A stretch of 64,000 nucleotides of DNA from Symbiodinium natans (GCA_905221605.1 CAJNDS010002615.1:98501-162500); one strand, 5' to 3'. Positions 46,215 through 59,034 are shown, counted from the first letter of the stretch. Notes: a model not told the origin generated them from the letters alone. Translations and numbers: made by a program.

Positions 46215-49200
46215 GTAAGCTCAAGGGGAAAGATCGCTCAGCCGGAGCCCGAGAACTCCACCACCCTTTAAAAGCGGCCTTCTTCCTGAAAACGCAGGTA
46301 GGGTCCCAAGAATCCCTACTCAAGGGACGTTAGAGCCCCCGTACCCCTGTAAACCCTAACAGGGGTAACTAGGTTTGAACATATTTTTGTTATTTTTTCA
46401 CCTTCATCCATATGCAATCCTTTAAGGCCATAAAGGTTTAATTCTGATAGAGCCCCCACACCTGCCCCAGCTAAACCCTAAACCCTAAACCCTAAACCCT
46501 AAACCCTAAGCCCTAAACCCTAAACCCTAAACCCGAAGCTAGAATCCGAGGCGTTCAAGGCCGCTGGCGCCGACGCGAAGTTCGTCGACGTCGCAATTTT
46601 CGCGCCGACGCTGCACGTGCCAACAGCACAGGCGCCTTTGGGGGAAAGGGTTCGGCCTAGAATTAGAAGTTGATTTATATACAGGGTTTAGGGTTCAGAG
46701 TTCAGGGTTCAGTGTTTATGGCGTAGTTCTGAAGTTCGAGGCAGCAGTGAGGGTTTGCTTATATAGGCTAGTTCTCAGCATTGAAGGCGTGTTCTCAAGT
46801 CCTGCCCCGAAACCAACTCATTAAATCTGCCCCGAAAGAGCCTCTGCTAGACGAGGGGCTAATTTGGGGGGTGGGATTGCGATTGCTTACTGTGACTTCC
46901 AGTCTTTGGACTGGCAGTGCGATCTACAGGTTTGACGACTACGAGTACTACAAATACTAGTTCTATTACAAGCCTATACAATTGCTGCTACTATTCCTTC
47001 ATGACTGTCGCTAATTATTTGTACCGGCATTGGCATTTGAAGTCATGTTATTCGCGTTATCATGATGACTATCCCTAAGCCTTATAAACCCTACTAGCAA
47101 GATCTGGCAAGTCCGTTAGACAACCCTAAACCCTCAACCCGAAGACTAAACCCTGAAGAAATCCTAAACCCTTAACCCTAAACCCTAAACCCTAAACCCT
47201 AAACCCTAAACCCTAAACCCTAAACCCTAAAGCCTAAACCCTTTTTGAACCCAGAGTCGCAGGAGTGCCTGGCGGGCGATGCCGTGATCAATGTGGGCCT
47301 TCAGAACTTCAGCAAGACAGGCCCGGTCAGGGTTTAGGGTTCAGGGTGTAGGGTTTAGGGTTTAGGGTTTAGGGTTCAGGGTGTAGGGTTTAGGGTTGAG
47401 GGGGTTTAAGGGGGTTTGGGGGGTTGAGGGGGTTCAGGGGGTTTAGGGTTTAGAAAGCCACCCCACCCCCCCCCCCCCCCCCCCCTAAGAGCGCATGCTC
47501 GTGAACTCTTCCATGAAGAGTACACCATACCAAATATACGTAAACTGTAGTAGAAACTGTATAGCTGCAAGAGTTGTAATCCCAGGACGAAGTCTCTTAC
47601 AACTCTGCTCAAGTTACGATATTGCTGGTTTGCTATTTTTAGAGCTGTATGACTATGATATGATTATTGAATTGTATTTTTCCATTATATTGGCAATAAT
47701 TTAGAGCGGTGTTCCTATTATTTTGTTTTCCCCTTATTTTATCTACTACTCGCTTAAGAACCCGTGAGAACCCCCTGCTCCCAAATCATAGTAATCCCTG
47801 TATTGGGAAGAAGTTTTGGGGTGGTTCTTAAGCAAGGTAGAAAATGGGTTCCCCTATCTTGGGAAATACCCACCCTCAACCCTACACCCTAACGCCTAAA
47901 CCCTAAACCCTAAACCCTAAACCCTAAATCCTAAACCCTAAATCCTAAACCCTAAACCCTAAACCCTAAACCCTAAACCCCTAAACCCTAAACCCCTAAA
48001 CCCCTAAACCCTAAACCCTTCTTTGATGTGATTTCTTGCCAGCTAGCCGTCGTGGCTGCGGAGGCGAGGGAGCGTTCACGGGCGAAGTCTCTGCGGGGCA
48101 GGTGGCCGATGCGGGCATCAAGTGGCTTGGGCAGACATCGTAGAGCCTTATAGGGAGTTTTAGGGGTCTTAGGGGTTTCGGGTTTAGGGCTTAGGAGTGT
48201 TGAGTTTAGGGTTTAGGGTTTCGGGTTTCGGGTTTAGGGTTTCGGGTTTAGGGGCCCAGCCACACATCAAGTCACATGAGAATCCCAGGTCCATCCGCGT
48301 TTGGGTAGGGCAGTAGTAAGGTTGTAAAAAAGAACCCGGTTATGATTCACAGGTCGAACAGGTCGTAGGTGCTGAGTAGGTGTAGCCCTTAGCATTCTTG
48401 TTATAGCTCCCCCTTGACACCCAAACATAACCTTTCTTCCCCGAAAGAGAAAGCCCAAACCCAAACCCAAGTTCAACCCTGCAAACCCGAAGCCTCAAAC
48501 CCTAAGACCCGAACCCCAAACCCCAAACCCTGAACCCCAAACCCCAAACCCCAAACCCTGAACCCTGAACCCTGTACTTGGGTTCTGAGAGGGGTCTGAA
48601 AAGGTACGTCCTGGTCGGTCACTCCGAGCGCCGCTCCCTCTACGGCGAGACCGACGAGGCTAGGGTTGTTTGTCGGGTTTTTTAGGTTGTGTTTCAGGGT
48701 TTTAGGGTTTAGAGGTTAGGGTTCAGGGGTGTTTTGGGTGTTAGGGTTTGGGATTAGGGTTAGGGTTTTGGGGTTTGGGGTTTACGGGTTGTGAGGGTTT
48801 GAGGGTTGTTTGTTGTTTTTGGAGCTTTAGGGGTTTTAAGGGTTTGAGGGTTTTAGGGGTTTTAGCATTTCGGGTTTGATGGTTTTAGGGGTTTAGGGGC
48901 TTTAGGGGTTTTAGTGGTTTTAGAGGTTTTAGGGGTTTTAGGGGCTTCAGGGGCTTTAGGGGCTTCAGGGGTGTTAAGGGTTTTAGGGTCTAGGGTGTGA
49001 GGGCTTTAGGTGTTTTAAAGGTTTTAAGCGTTCCGGGGTTTGTTAGGGCTTTACATCATGGGAGTCTACCTTGGACCTTCGAAGGTTGTACCTTTGGGTT
49101 TGGGGACCCACTTAGTTAAGATGCTCTAGGGCGATATGGGAATCTATCTTGCGGGTACATCCTTAGGGGGTCCGAGTATGGCTCCCTTGATTTTAGTGAG

Positions 49201-52200
49201 AGTAACGGCTACGATCTCCCCAATAAAGGGGCCATTAGATCAGCGAAACGTGGAGAAGAGCCCCAAACCCTAAGTCCCAGCACGGGTCAGCACGGGTGGA
49301 TGTCGGGAGGCCAGGTGGACTAACTTAGTCCGTAGCCTGTCTCGACCCGCTTCCCCTTCCCCCCCCCCTCCCCACATCGCATGACTGCCCCCAAGCAGGA
49401 CTGCGCAGCCAAGACCAAGGCCCCTGACAGCAGCTTGTTCAGGGTTTGGAGGTTCATAGGTAGCCATCGCAGGGGTGATACTGCATTTCATGTGGGGCTA
49501 TACTATTCAAGGCTGTACTTGGAATGATCGGCTTGAGCCTGACTTGGTCCTACTTGTAACTGCCCACGAATCTTGAAGTAGACCCTAAACTCTGAAACCC
49601 GACCCAAGAACTCTGCAGGAAGGAATTCATAGGCAGATGAAGTCTTCAGTTTGTGCAGGCGGGTTCCATGCAAGAACCTAGGGCATCATATAACGGTTGT
49701 TCATGGGCTACCCCCAAGGTTGTGATCCAACTCTTAAAACCCGAAGATTGAGTTCTAAGTTGGTGCAGCCAGCGGTGGCCAATTCTAGGAAAATGCACAG
49801 CGGACGGAGAAGTTCCGTTCAGCTATTCCAAGTTGCAATAGAAAATCTGTGATCGCCGTTGGTGATGTCGCGTGTAGCCTCAATGGGACCCCCGTTCTGC
49901 AAGGAAGACGGGCAACCTCAGCCAATGATGTAACCCAAAGTAAGTTTTGCATCGGCATGGCGTCTTGCTGCAACTATGGCTACCCTACTCTTCAACCTCA
50001 GCTACAATTCTATACACTTACCCAGGAACCCTGCATTTACCCCGGAACATTACCTTGATCCCCGATGCCAATGACCCACAAACCTCCACAAGTAGCAGCA
50101 GCCTGTGCGCAGGCCGCCTTGGAGAAAGGCCTGGCAAACGGCAGTGCACCATCCTATCCCTCCAACCACCCGATAAACCCCCAAAGCCTAAACCCTAAAC
50201 CCTAAACCCCTGCATCCGCCTCCTGCCGTCCGGGTCCAGCCTAAAAAAAACCTCCCAAAAGCCCCCAAAAGCCACCAAAAGCCCCCCAACCCCCCTAAAA
50301 GCACCCAAAAGACCCCCAAAGCTGCAAAAGTTCCCTAAAACCCTGATCGCTATGTCTGGCATATGAGTCGTTGCCGAAGACTTGCTGCCCTTGACCCCAG
50401 ACCCGACAACCTGGTTCTTAAGGGACCCTGAGAGGTTTGACCGTGGTCTTCTGCATCGGCGAGCAGCTCGCTGATCGTGCTTGGCTGCAATTCAGGGTAG
50501 GCATGGCTTGGCATGGTCCATGGTATGGCGTGGCTTGGTATGGTGTAGTCTGTTCTGGCGGGTAGGTGTGGCTGGTTTCGTACGGTTTTGTATGGCTTCC
50601 TGCCATCCTGGCCCAAGTGGACGGACTAGGGTCAACGCGTTGAGCCCCCACACACCTGAAAGCGAGAGCCCGATTCAGGTCAGAGTGGCAAGACCACGGA
50701 AGTGTGCGAGACCCAGATGAAGGCCGGCAGCTCATGTTTACAGTAGTCTTTAGGGCTTGGTGCTTGTTTTTGTTTTGTCGTTTTTTTTGTACAGGTGGCA
50801 TACAAACTAGGATGGGAGAGGAAATGGGTTGCTTTTAAGCTTCTGGGACTGGGGGAGACTTCATACTGGGCCAGCTCGAGTGTCAGGCTGTGATCCCAGT
50901 GATCACTGATTGGTCGAAGATCGTCGTTGCCTACGCCCCTTGGTGCGGAAGAGATCTAAGTGGTCCGACAACCCGAAACCCAACCACCCAACCTCAAAAC
51001 GTTCTGGAGCACCGGGCGCCCCTTCATTTTGTCTATGCAACGTGCAGGCGCAAGCCCGCAACTCTCAACCCTAACCCTATCTTTCTAAGGGTCGACCTTT
51101 GTGAGTTTGTGGCTGCAAATGTGAGTCGGCGCAAAGCGCAAAGGCTGCAAACCCTGCAACCCTGATGTCGTTGTTTAATTCTGGGTTGGAGGGTGTTGGG
51201 ATGAGCAGTCGTGCCCTGAACCCTAGACCCCAAATGTCCGAAGCCTAAACCCTATCCCCTAAATCCTAAACCCTAAATGTCGCCAGACTTCCCAAGGAGC
51301 CCGTGTGGGCCATCGGCACAGGCGTCGTGGCCACGCCGCTGCAGGCCCAGGAGACCCACTACCAGGCCAGGTTCCCTTCGCCTTAGGTGTTTATCCTAAG
51401 AACTCCTAAACCCTCAGCCCGTCTAGGGTTTAGGGTCTAGGGTTTATGTTCCTCCTCTTTGTAACCATCCTCTCAGGTGCGCCGCGTTATTCGCGACGAG
51501 TGTGGATCCGAAATTGCTGCGGCTGGCCTGCGCTTGACTAACCCTAAACCTTAAAGCCCTAAACCCGAAACCCCAATGCACAACTCTACACCAGAAAGAA
51601 TCCAGCATCCCCCTCTCCAAAGAGGTTTAGGGTTTAGGGAGCCAATTCATGTAGCCAGAGTGATGCCTGTTGAAAGGCGCTTAGGGTTCAGGCAATCGAG
51701 TCACAACCTAGCAAGCAAAAAGACCGGCGACAGAGGGAGACTTGCGGCTCGCGGGATCTGCTAGGAGCTTGTAAACCTTAAACCCTAAACCCTAAAACCC
51801 TAAACCCTAAACCCTAAACCCTGAACCCTAAACCCTCAACCCTAAACCCTAAGCCCTAAGCCCTAAACCCTAAACCCTAAACCCTAAACCTTAAACCTAC
51901 AGCCAGGGGGTCACCCTATGGTTTTTTCAGACGAGTGAAATCCGAGGATGCCGTGCGAATCATCTACGGCGGCTCTGCCAACGAGAAGAACTGCAAGGCA
52001 ACGATGCCACGTCCACTATACATTCAGTCCGGGTAGTAGAGTTTGGGGTTTAGGGGTTTAGGGGTTTAGGGGTTTAGGGGTTTAGGGGTTTAGGGGTATA
52101 GGGGTTTAGGGGTTTAGGGGTTTAGGGGTCTAGGGGTTTAGGGGTTTAGGGGTTTAGGGGTTTAGGGGTTTAGGGGTCTAGGGGTCTAGGGGTCTAGGGG

Positions 52201-52783
52201 TCTAGGGGTCTAGGGGTCTAGGGTCTAGGGGTCTAGGGGTCTAGGGGAGGGGTCTAGAAGTTTAGGGGTTTAGGGGTTTAGGGGTCTAGGGGTCCAGGGG
52301 TTTAGGGGTTTAGGGGTTTCGGGGTTTAGGGGTCTAGGGGTCTATGGGTCTAGGGGTTTAGGGGTTTAGGGGTTTAGGGGTTTAGGGGTTTAGGGGTTTA
52401 GGGGTTTAGGGGTTCAGGGGTTCAGGGGTTTAGGAGTCTAGGGGTCTAGGGGTTTAGGGGTTTAGGGGTTTAGGGGCTTAGGGGTTTAGGGTTAGGGTTT
52501 ATGGGGGGTTTCCGATACATTCAGTCCGGGTAGGGGTTTAGGGTTTAGGACGGTTTAGGTTTCAGGTTTAGGTGTTTTGTGTTTAGGTTTCAGGTTTGCC
52601 CCGATAATATGTTATGTTTTCCCTTATTGGGTTTAAGAGGATAGTATTTGGGAATACTCTTCAGAGGGTTTTAAGGGACATCCTAGTACACATATATATA
52701 TATATATATATATGCGGTTCCGTGTCCCGTGTCGGTACCCCCCCACCCCCCCACCCATGGTATCCCCCCCCCCCCCCCGCCCC

Positions 52784-52837
<54 letters not shown>

Positions 52838-54005
52838 CCCTAAACCTAAACCCTAAACTCTAAACCCTGAACCCGAAACCCAAAACCCCTAAACCCCTAA
52901 ACCCCTAAACCCCTAAACCCCTAAACCCCTAAACCCTAAACCCTAAACCCTAAACCCTAAACCCTAAACCCTAAACCCTCAACCCAAACCCCAGGGGGCC
53001 CAAACCACAGGGGGGGCGGGGCGGGGCCCCTAAACCCTAAACCCTATAACCCTAAACCCGAAACCCTAAACCCTAAACCCTAAACCCAAACCCCAACCAC
53101 ACCACCCCACAGGGGGGCCCAAACCACAGGGGGGCGGGGCGGGGAAAGAATTTGGGCGGGGGGGGGGGGGGGGGGTGACCATGGGGTGGGGGGGAGTGGG
53201 GGGGCAGCGACGCTGCACCATATATACAGTCCACTAGAAGGGGGTGTCCGAAGGTATGGGGTACCCTTTTGGGGGGTCCTTTTAAGGGATTCTATTCTTT
53301 TTAGGGTATAAAAAGGTGTACCCCTATTTTCGAGATTCAGTCCAGGTATAGGGGTTTAGGGTTTAGCTTTCAGGTTTAGGGGTTTGGATTTAGGGGTAGA
53401 GGGCTTAAGGTGTAGCGCCATGGTTCTTTTTGAGATTTCTTCCGGGTTTCCAATCCCTTTGCGCCAAAAAAAGTGCATTGCATGATTGTTTTGGTTCTTG
53501 GACTGGTCCAGTAGCCCTAAACCCTAAACCCTAAACCCTAAACCCTAAACCCTAAACCCTAAACCCTAAACCCTAAACCCTAAACCCTAAACCAGGCCCT
53601 TGGCGACCTTCCGGACGTGGACGGCTTCCTCGTGGGCGGAGCATCTCTGAAGCCGACGTTCACGGAGACTGGGGTGGGTTTCGGCTTGAGGAAGGTTGTT
53701 TTGGGGTTTAGGGGTTTGGGGGTTTAGGGGTCTAGGGGTTAAGATCAACAGGTCCACCTTGAGCTTCTCCAACTCTTTATCCTAAATCCTAGCCCCTATA
53801 AATCCTAAACCCTATAAACCCCACAAACCCTACACACCCTATAGACCCTAAACCGTAGTTACTAGTTGTCGGTTTTGGGCGGTTTGGGGTTTAGGGCGCT
53901 AGCTGCTAAAAAGCCAGCCTGAAACGCCGCGAGGAGATTATCACCACCGCGCAGGCGGGTCTTTGTGTGCAAGTCTTCGGCAGCCAATGGATGCTGAAGC
54001 ACTGA
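44206..54005 (+). CDS. TPI: triosephosphate isomerase (17 exons), likely fused to enolase
   Basis: TPI interconverts dihydroxyacetone phosphate and glyceraldehyde 3-phosphate. Exons: 44206-44236, 45183-45216, 45499-45525, 46551-46631, 47263-47320, 48064-48124, 48604-48658, 49399-49419, 50113-50128, 50435-50476, 50679-50722, 50887-50934, 51297-51365, 51477-51518, 51947-51997, 53596-53664, 53934-54005 (TGA 54003-54005). Visible: [10 protein letters not shown] (catalytic Lys), [38 protein letters not shown] (catalytic His), [25 protein letters not shown] (catalytic Glu and loop 6), RIIYGGSAN and [14 protein letters not shown] (phosphate-binding loops). From the ATG at 44223 the product is 267 aa, about 15 longer than usual because the last exon reads on after EIITTAQ. 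Donors: 13 GC, two GT, one GA. Confidence 0.92.
44279..44550. repeat. TTTAGGG array with GGGCTTA block after TPI exon 1
   Basis: Perfect TTTAGGG heptamers are followed by about a dozen GGGCTTA variants (about 44427-44512) and then TTTAGGG again. The block of one variant inside the array indicates recent local amplification. Confidence 0.95.
44860..45012. repeat. CCCTAAA array with CCCTAAG block before TPI exon 2
   Basis: Perfect CCCTAAA heptamers with a CCCTAAG run (about 44963-44990). That run is the complement class of the GGGCTTA block at the other end of the same intron (44427-44512). Confidence 0.95.
46023..46100. mobile_element. MITE-like inverted repeat, family B copy 2
   Basis: This 78-bp inverted repeat begins GGGATGTTCCCCCCTATACT and ends CCAACATCCC. 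The arms share AGCAGTCCTTA / TAAGGACTGTT. It is in the intron between TPI exons 3 and 4. No coding capacity. Confidence 0.75.
46165..46215. repeat. (TAC)n microsatellite
   Basis: About 16 trinucleotide units in TPI intron 3, giving a poly-Val open frame on the minus strand that is not taken as a gene. Confidence 0.85.
47751..47833. repeat. short inverted repeat in TPI intron 5
   Basis: CGCTTAAGAACCC at the left pairs with GGTTCTTAAGC at the right. A similar left end (TTGCTTAAGAACCCCTGA) occurs near 44552, so this may be another small element family. Confidence 0.4.
50113..50128 (+). CDS. TPI: 16-nt TPI microexon (exon 9)
   Basis: This exon reads AALEK plus one base and joins the 21-nt exon 49399-49419 (DCAAKTK) to exon 10 ([10 protein letters not shown]). 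AG|G precedes it and a GC donor follows. Its frame and position match the helix before the conserved CIGE strand of TPI. Confidence 0.7.
52040..52500. repeat. TTTAGGGG/TCTAGGGG octamer array after TPI exon 15
   Basis: About 450 bp of octamers (TTTAGGGG, with TCTAGGGG sub-blocks) begin about 45 nt after the exon end at 51997. The octamer differs from the heptamer used in neighbouring introns. Confidence 0.95.
52728..52834. repeat. poly-C tract running into a CCCTAAA array
   Basis: C-rich sequence ends with an uninterrupted run of about 50 C (52785-52834) and passes directly into CCCTAAA repeats, in the intron before TPI exon 16. An (AT)n tract precedes it (about 52690-52714). Confidence 0.85.
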
Positions 54006-54974
54006 ACCCTCAATAAACCGTACAAGAAAAGTCGCCCCCCCCCCCCCCGCCCCCACCCCACACCCCTCAGCCTCCGCGAGCCTTGAAGCAACCTGAAGCA
54101 ACCTGCATCCTGGTATTTGTGCGGAGCCTCCCTGATGGCAGGCCTCATTCAAGAAGTAGACCGAGCAATGAGATAAGCCCCTTTGCGGCATGGGAGCCTT
54201 TGAATCCAGGCTGTCACTTCTAATTAAGGCCCTAAAACCCCAAGCCCCAAACCCTAAGCCTTGAACCCTAAACCCTGGGGCCTATAAAAACCATCAAGTT
54301 TCGAGTTTCAGGGTCTGAGGCTTTTTGGACGGCTGGGTTTAAGATTTACACCTTCAACCCGAAGTCCTGAATCCTGAATCATGTAAGCACAAAAAGGGTT
54401 TAGGGTTTGGGGTTTGGGGTTTGGGGTTTTGGGCTTCGGCTTTTAGAGTCTACTTGCACATGCCTGCGAACCGCTTCGGAGCCTCGAAACACATCCCAAG
54501 ATCGCTCAATTGAACCCGCAACAGCTCAAAAGTCATGATCTTTGGATCCCTACAACATGCTTCCCCTGAACCCTGAACCCTAAACGCCAAACCCTAAACC
54601 CCAAACCCTAAACCCAAACCCTAAGCCCCAAACCCTAAACCCTAAACCCCAAACCCTAAACCCCAAACCCTAAACCCTAGACGCTAAGTTGCATAAGACC
54701 GGACCACCCAGGACTCCGGCCTGCCGGTGCTGAGAGCATGCGCAGGCCACGATGTTCTGGCGCCCACGTGCTTAGGGTCTTGGGGGCCTGTTTGGGGTTT
54801 GTAGGGTTTGTAGGTTTTTTGAGTTTATAGGGCTTGGGGTTTCGAGGTTTAGGGTTAGGATTTAAGGGTTGAGGGAGGGTGTAGAGCTTAGGAAGATTGG
54901 GGGGCTTGGCCCCTGCATCCTAAATTCTAGCCTAAACACCCTTAAGAACTCGCCCGACCACCTCCTTCTTGGGC

Positions 54975-55195
54975 TTAAACCCTAAACCCTAAACCCTAAA
55001 CCCTAAACCCTAAACCCTAAACCCTAAACCCTAAACCCTAAACCCTAAACCCTAAACCCTAAACCCTAAACCCTAAACCCTAAACCCTAAACCCTAAACC
55101 CTAAACCCTAAACCCTATACCCTAAACCCTAAACCCTAAACCCTAAACCCTAAACCCTAAACCTTATAAACCCTAAACCCTAAACCCTAAACATC
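54975..55195. repeat. CCCTAAA array downstream of TPI
   Basis: About 30 near-perfect heptamers, followed at 55263 by a TTTAGGG array. The switch between them (55195-55262) holds a short unassigned island. Confidence 0.95.
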
Positions 55196-58100
55196 TCAAG
55201 CCTCGGAGTCCCAAAATCCCCAGCTCTCAAGCCCCCGAAAAAAACTCCCTTCCTCAAAAGAAGGGCTTAGGGTTTAGGATTTAGGATTTAGGGGTTTAGG
55301 GTTTAGGGTTGAGGGTTTGGGGTTTGGGGTTTAGGGTTTGGGGTTTAGGGTTTAGGGTTTAGGGATCTACACGGAGACATGTCAGAGTCACCAACATAGG
55401 GAATCCCGGCGATTCCCGAGATATCCTAGTGAAGCAGCAACTCCGTCAAGCTATGAAGAGCTCCTTGAAGCGCTTCATGTGCGAAGAGGGTTTAGGGTCT
55501 AGGGTATAGGGTTTAGGGTTTAGGGCTCATGGGGTTTAGAGGTTTGTAGGGTCTAGGCTTGAGGGTTGCGGGTTTTAGGTAGGGTGTGGAAACGCTCAAG
55601 GGTCAGAGCTTCTCGTAGTGCAGGATGGAGGGCCCGTCCGGCAATGACTTTGGGCCCTCTAAACCCCAAACCAAAATCCTAAAACCTAAAATCACCCTAA
55701 ACCCCACACAAGCCTAAAATCATCATAAAATCACCCTAAACCCGAAACAAACCCTACACCCTAAACCCTGAACCCTAAACCCTGAAACCACCCTAAAATT
55801 CCTATGTGGCCCAACGGCCTCCAGGTTGATGAGCAGAGGCGTGGCAGTCCAGCGGGGCATTCGGAGGAGTGCGCGACACCTCCCCGGGCTTTCGGCAGGG
55901 CATCCGGGAAAAGGGTTCAAAGCACAGGATTTTAGGGTTTCGGGTTTGAAGGGTCTTGGGGTTTAGGGTTCAGGGTTTGGGTTTTCGGGTTTAGGGTTCA
56001 TAGGGCTTATAGGGTTCTAACGGTTTTTTGGGGTTTTCAGGGTTTAGAGGGTTTATGGGGTTTATGAGGTTTATGGGGTTTATGGGGTTTCTGGGGTTTA
56101 TAGGGTTGACAAGGTTTATGGGGTTGATAGGGTTCATAGGGTATCTAGGGTTTATAGGATTGATAGTGTTTACAGGGTTTACAGGGTTTGGGTTTCTGGG
56201 TAGTCGGGTTAATCTGGTTTTGTGCTTAGGGTTGAAGGAATTACAGCTTTTGGGCCTCGGGAATCTACGTGGCGCTGCCCCAGAGCAAGATTTGTCTACA
56301 ACATTCGTTCTGGTCCCTGACTCTGGAAATTTCTGAGGTGGGGGAAGAAGGGGAAACTGTGATGTCATGGGAGACTGGGGGGAGGATTGATCCGCAGCTC
56401 ATGCCTCAGAAGTTCGTTTAAACGTCTCTCCTCAAGGGCGAGACGACCGCCGAGCGACAGGGTTGGGTTGCGTAACGCTTAGCGAACAGCCCTATATAGG
56501 GGCCCAAGAAAGCCACATAAACATAAGGATTCTCCGAACGAGGTTTTCGAGAATCCCCCTTTTTGGGTCCCTTATACCGCAAATAATGGTAGGATCATTT
56601 TGTTTAGGTGGTTGTTTAGGCCCCTAACAGCTACGCATTGCGGCTCGGGGGTCTAGGATGCTGGCCTTGTAGGGTTTATAGGGCTTATACAGGGGTTTGC
56701 CGAAGTTCCAAGTCTATAAGCTGACCACCCTGAGGGTCCGTGCAGCCCACAAGAGCCTCCCAAACCCAAAAGCCCTAGAAGACCCGTTTAGGGGTTAGAG
56801 TTTGGGCTCGGTAATGCTCCAAATTCTGGACCATTATGGGCGTGGTCTCGGTTTCAGGTGTCTACTCCATATGGAGTTTAGGGTTTGGAGTTCAGGTTTC
56901 GGCGATAGCTGGAAGTCGAGGGTTATCCGAAGCGAGGGAAGCTGTGCAGGCGGTCTCCTTTGTCACCCTGTGCATGCCAAAGTTTCGATTGACCAGCTGA
57001 ACTGATGCTAGATGCGAGAAAATCGGGGGCGCTGAGAAGGCAGGAACATTGTTTTCAGTAGGATTCATAGGCTGTAGAGGGCTAGGGCTTTTTTTGGGTC
57101 CATGAATGTGGACGGTTTGGGGTTTACAAGGGTGTTGGGGCAAAGCCCTCGTCCAAGCTTCCAGACTAGGAGTCCCTCATGTGACAGTCGATCTTCATCA
57201 GATGCACAGAGGACCCCCCCCCCCCCCACAAAAAAAAATAGAGACAAAGAAAAGATAATATATGAATAATACAAGAAAATGATATTAATACTTATTATTT
57301 TAGTAATAATTAATCCCAACAGTCATAGTGCAGAAAGGGGAAAAGCCATAGAACCCTAAACCTCAATCCTGAAGCCCAAACCCTGAAATGCACCTTGCGA
57401 AAACTCTCCACACTCACTTTCCCCAAGCCCTAAATCCTAAACCCTGCAAACCCTTACGACGAATTTGACTTTTTGCCAGGGCGAGGCGGCGCTCGCGAAG
57501 TGCCCCACAGCTTTTGGGGGGCTCCCCATCGCCTCGGGGCTCGCGGGGTTTATGGGGGTTTATAGGGTTTTTGGGGGGGTTTGGGGTTTAGGGTTTAGGG
57601 TTGAGGTTTTAGGATGTTATGAGGTGTTATAGGGGTTTACAGTTTTTTTAATAAGGTTTTTATAGGGGGTTTGTAGCGTTTTAGAAGGTTTTTGGAGAGA
57701 TATTATAGGGGTTTTTTCGGGGTTTAGTGTAGCTTTCGGGTCTTGGGAGTTTGGGAGTTGATGGTCTAAGGGTGTTAGGGCTTTAGGGTTTTGTAAGGGA
57801 TGCTTGGATGGGATTCTGTTTGATCCGAAGCTTCTGTCGGAAGCCCAAAGCCCCCGCTGTCGCTGCTCTCTCCGCAAGCTGCCATGGTGTAGCTTCCAGC
57901 TCTCATAGGGTTTAGGGTATAGGGGTTCGGGGTTAGGGGTTAGGGTTTACACAACCTAGAGTTTGAGGGTCTACAGAGTTTAGGGCTTAGGGGTCAGGGT
58001 ATTTACAGTCTAGAGTTAAGGGTCTACAGTCTAGAGTTAAGGGTCTACAGAGTTTCGGGTTTAGAGCGTTTGGACTTACGAACTCAGATCACACAATCCC

Positions 58101-58995
58101 CTTGCAAGCCATCGATTTTCGCTTCATAGCATCGAAGGTTGGACAAGCTTGGTTTGAGGTATCTGAGGTGCAGAGAGGAAAGAACCGGATCCAAATCCCA
58201 AATAGTGGTAGAGCATGGGGCCAGAGGGTGCAGAGTACCTAGCATGTAGTATGTAAATTACGGTAGACCCCATCGCTGCGTGCCGCCTCGCCATGCTCGC
58301 GTGCTCGGGAAAGAGCAGCTCCTGGGCATCCGGCGTCTCGGCAACATTCTGCAGTCTCCGCACTCCGGAGCCTAAACCCGACATCCAGGACACTATATAC
58401 GTAGAATCTGAGCCCCTCCCGCCCTCCCCCGGAAAAGAAGAAAGAACAAACCCTACACAAAGTTGTTGCTGTTACCTCGTGGTGGGTTCCGCCGTTCTGT
58501 CCAGGGGCCGCAGCCTGGTCGGCAGGCCGGGGGCCCCTTCGTGTGCGAGACCCAAATTGACACATGTGGCTTCGCGGTTTGGGGTTTAGGGTTTAGGGTT
58601 TAGGTGTTTAGGGTTTTACATAGGAGTTGGGATTCAACGGGTCCATGGTGTGGCAAAGGACAGAGGTCTACTCTGATAGGGAGAGGCAGCATGAAGAGAA
58701 ACCCCCGGGGGCTGCGTGTGTTTTAGGCTCCAAGAGGGCCTACCTGGGGCCCTACATAATGGCCTCCCAAGTCTGCGCAACTCCTTGTCCATGTTCCTCC
58801 ATATCTTCGGTGCCATGGCTTGCCATGGCCTGCTGGGCCCTGATTCCGGGGCCCGGCTCCGGGGTGCGCCCTGAGATCCTCGCAGACCTCGCTGGCGGAG
58901 GCCTTTTTTTGTGCAGGAGTGGGCCTCCCCTCGGGATGTGTTGGACGGTAAGTGTGCGCTGCATGCTGTAATTGTGGCGGAAAGCGCAGATGCTA

Positions 58996-59034
58996 AAGAG
59001 AGGAAGAGAGAGAAAGAGAGTTAGAAAGAGCGAG

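Noticed and set aside
1-55600. A true chromosome end (telomere)
   Set aside because: The arrays are short, occur in both orientations and alternate with conserved exons over 50 kb, so they are interstitial.
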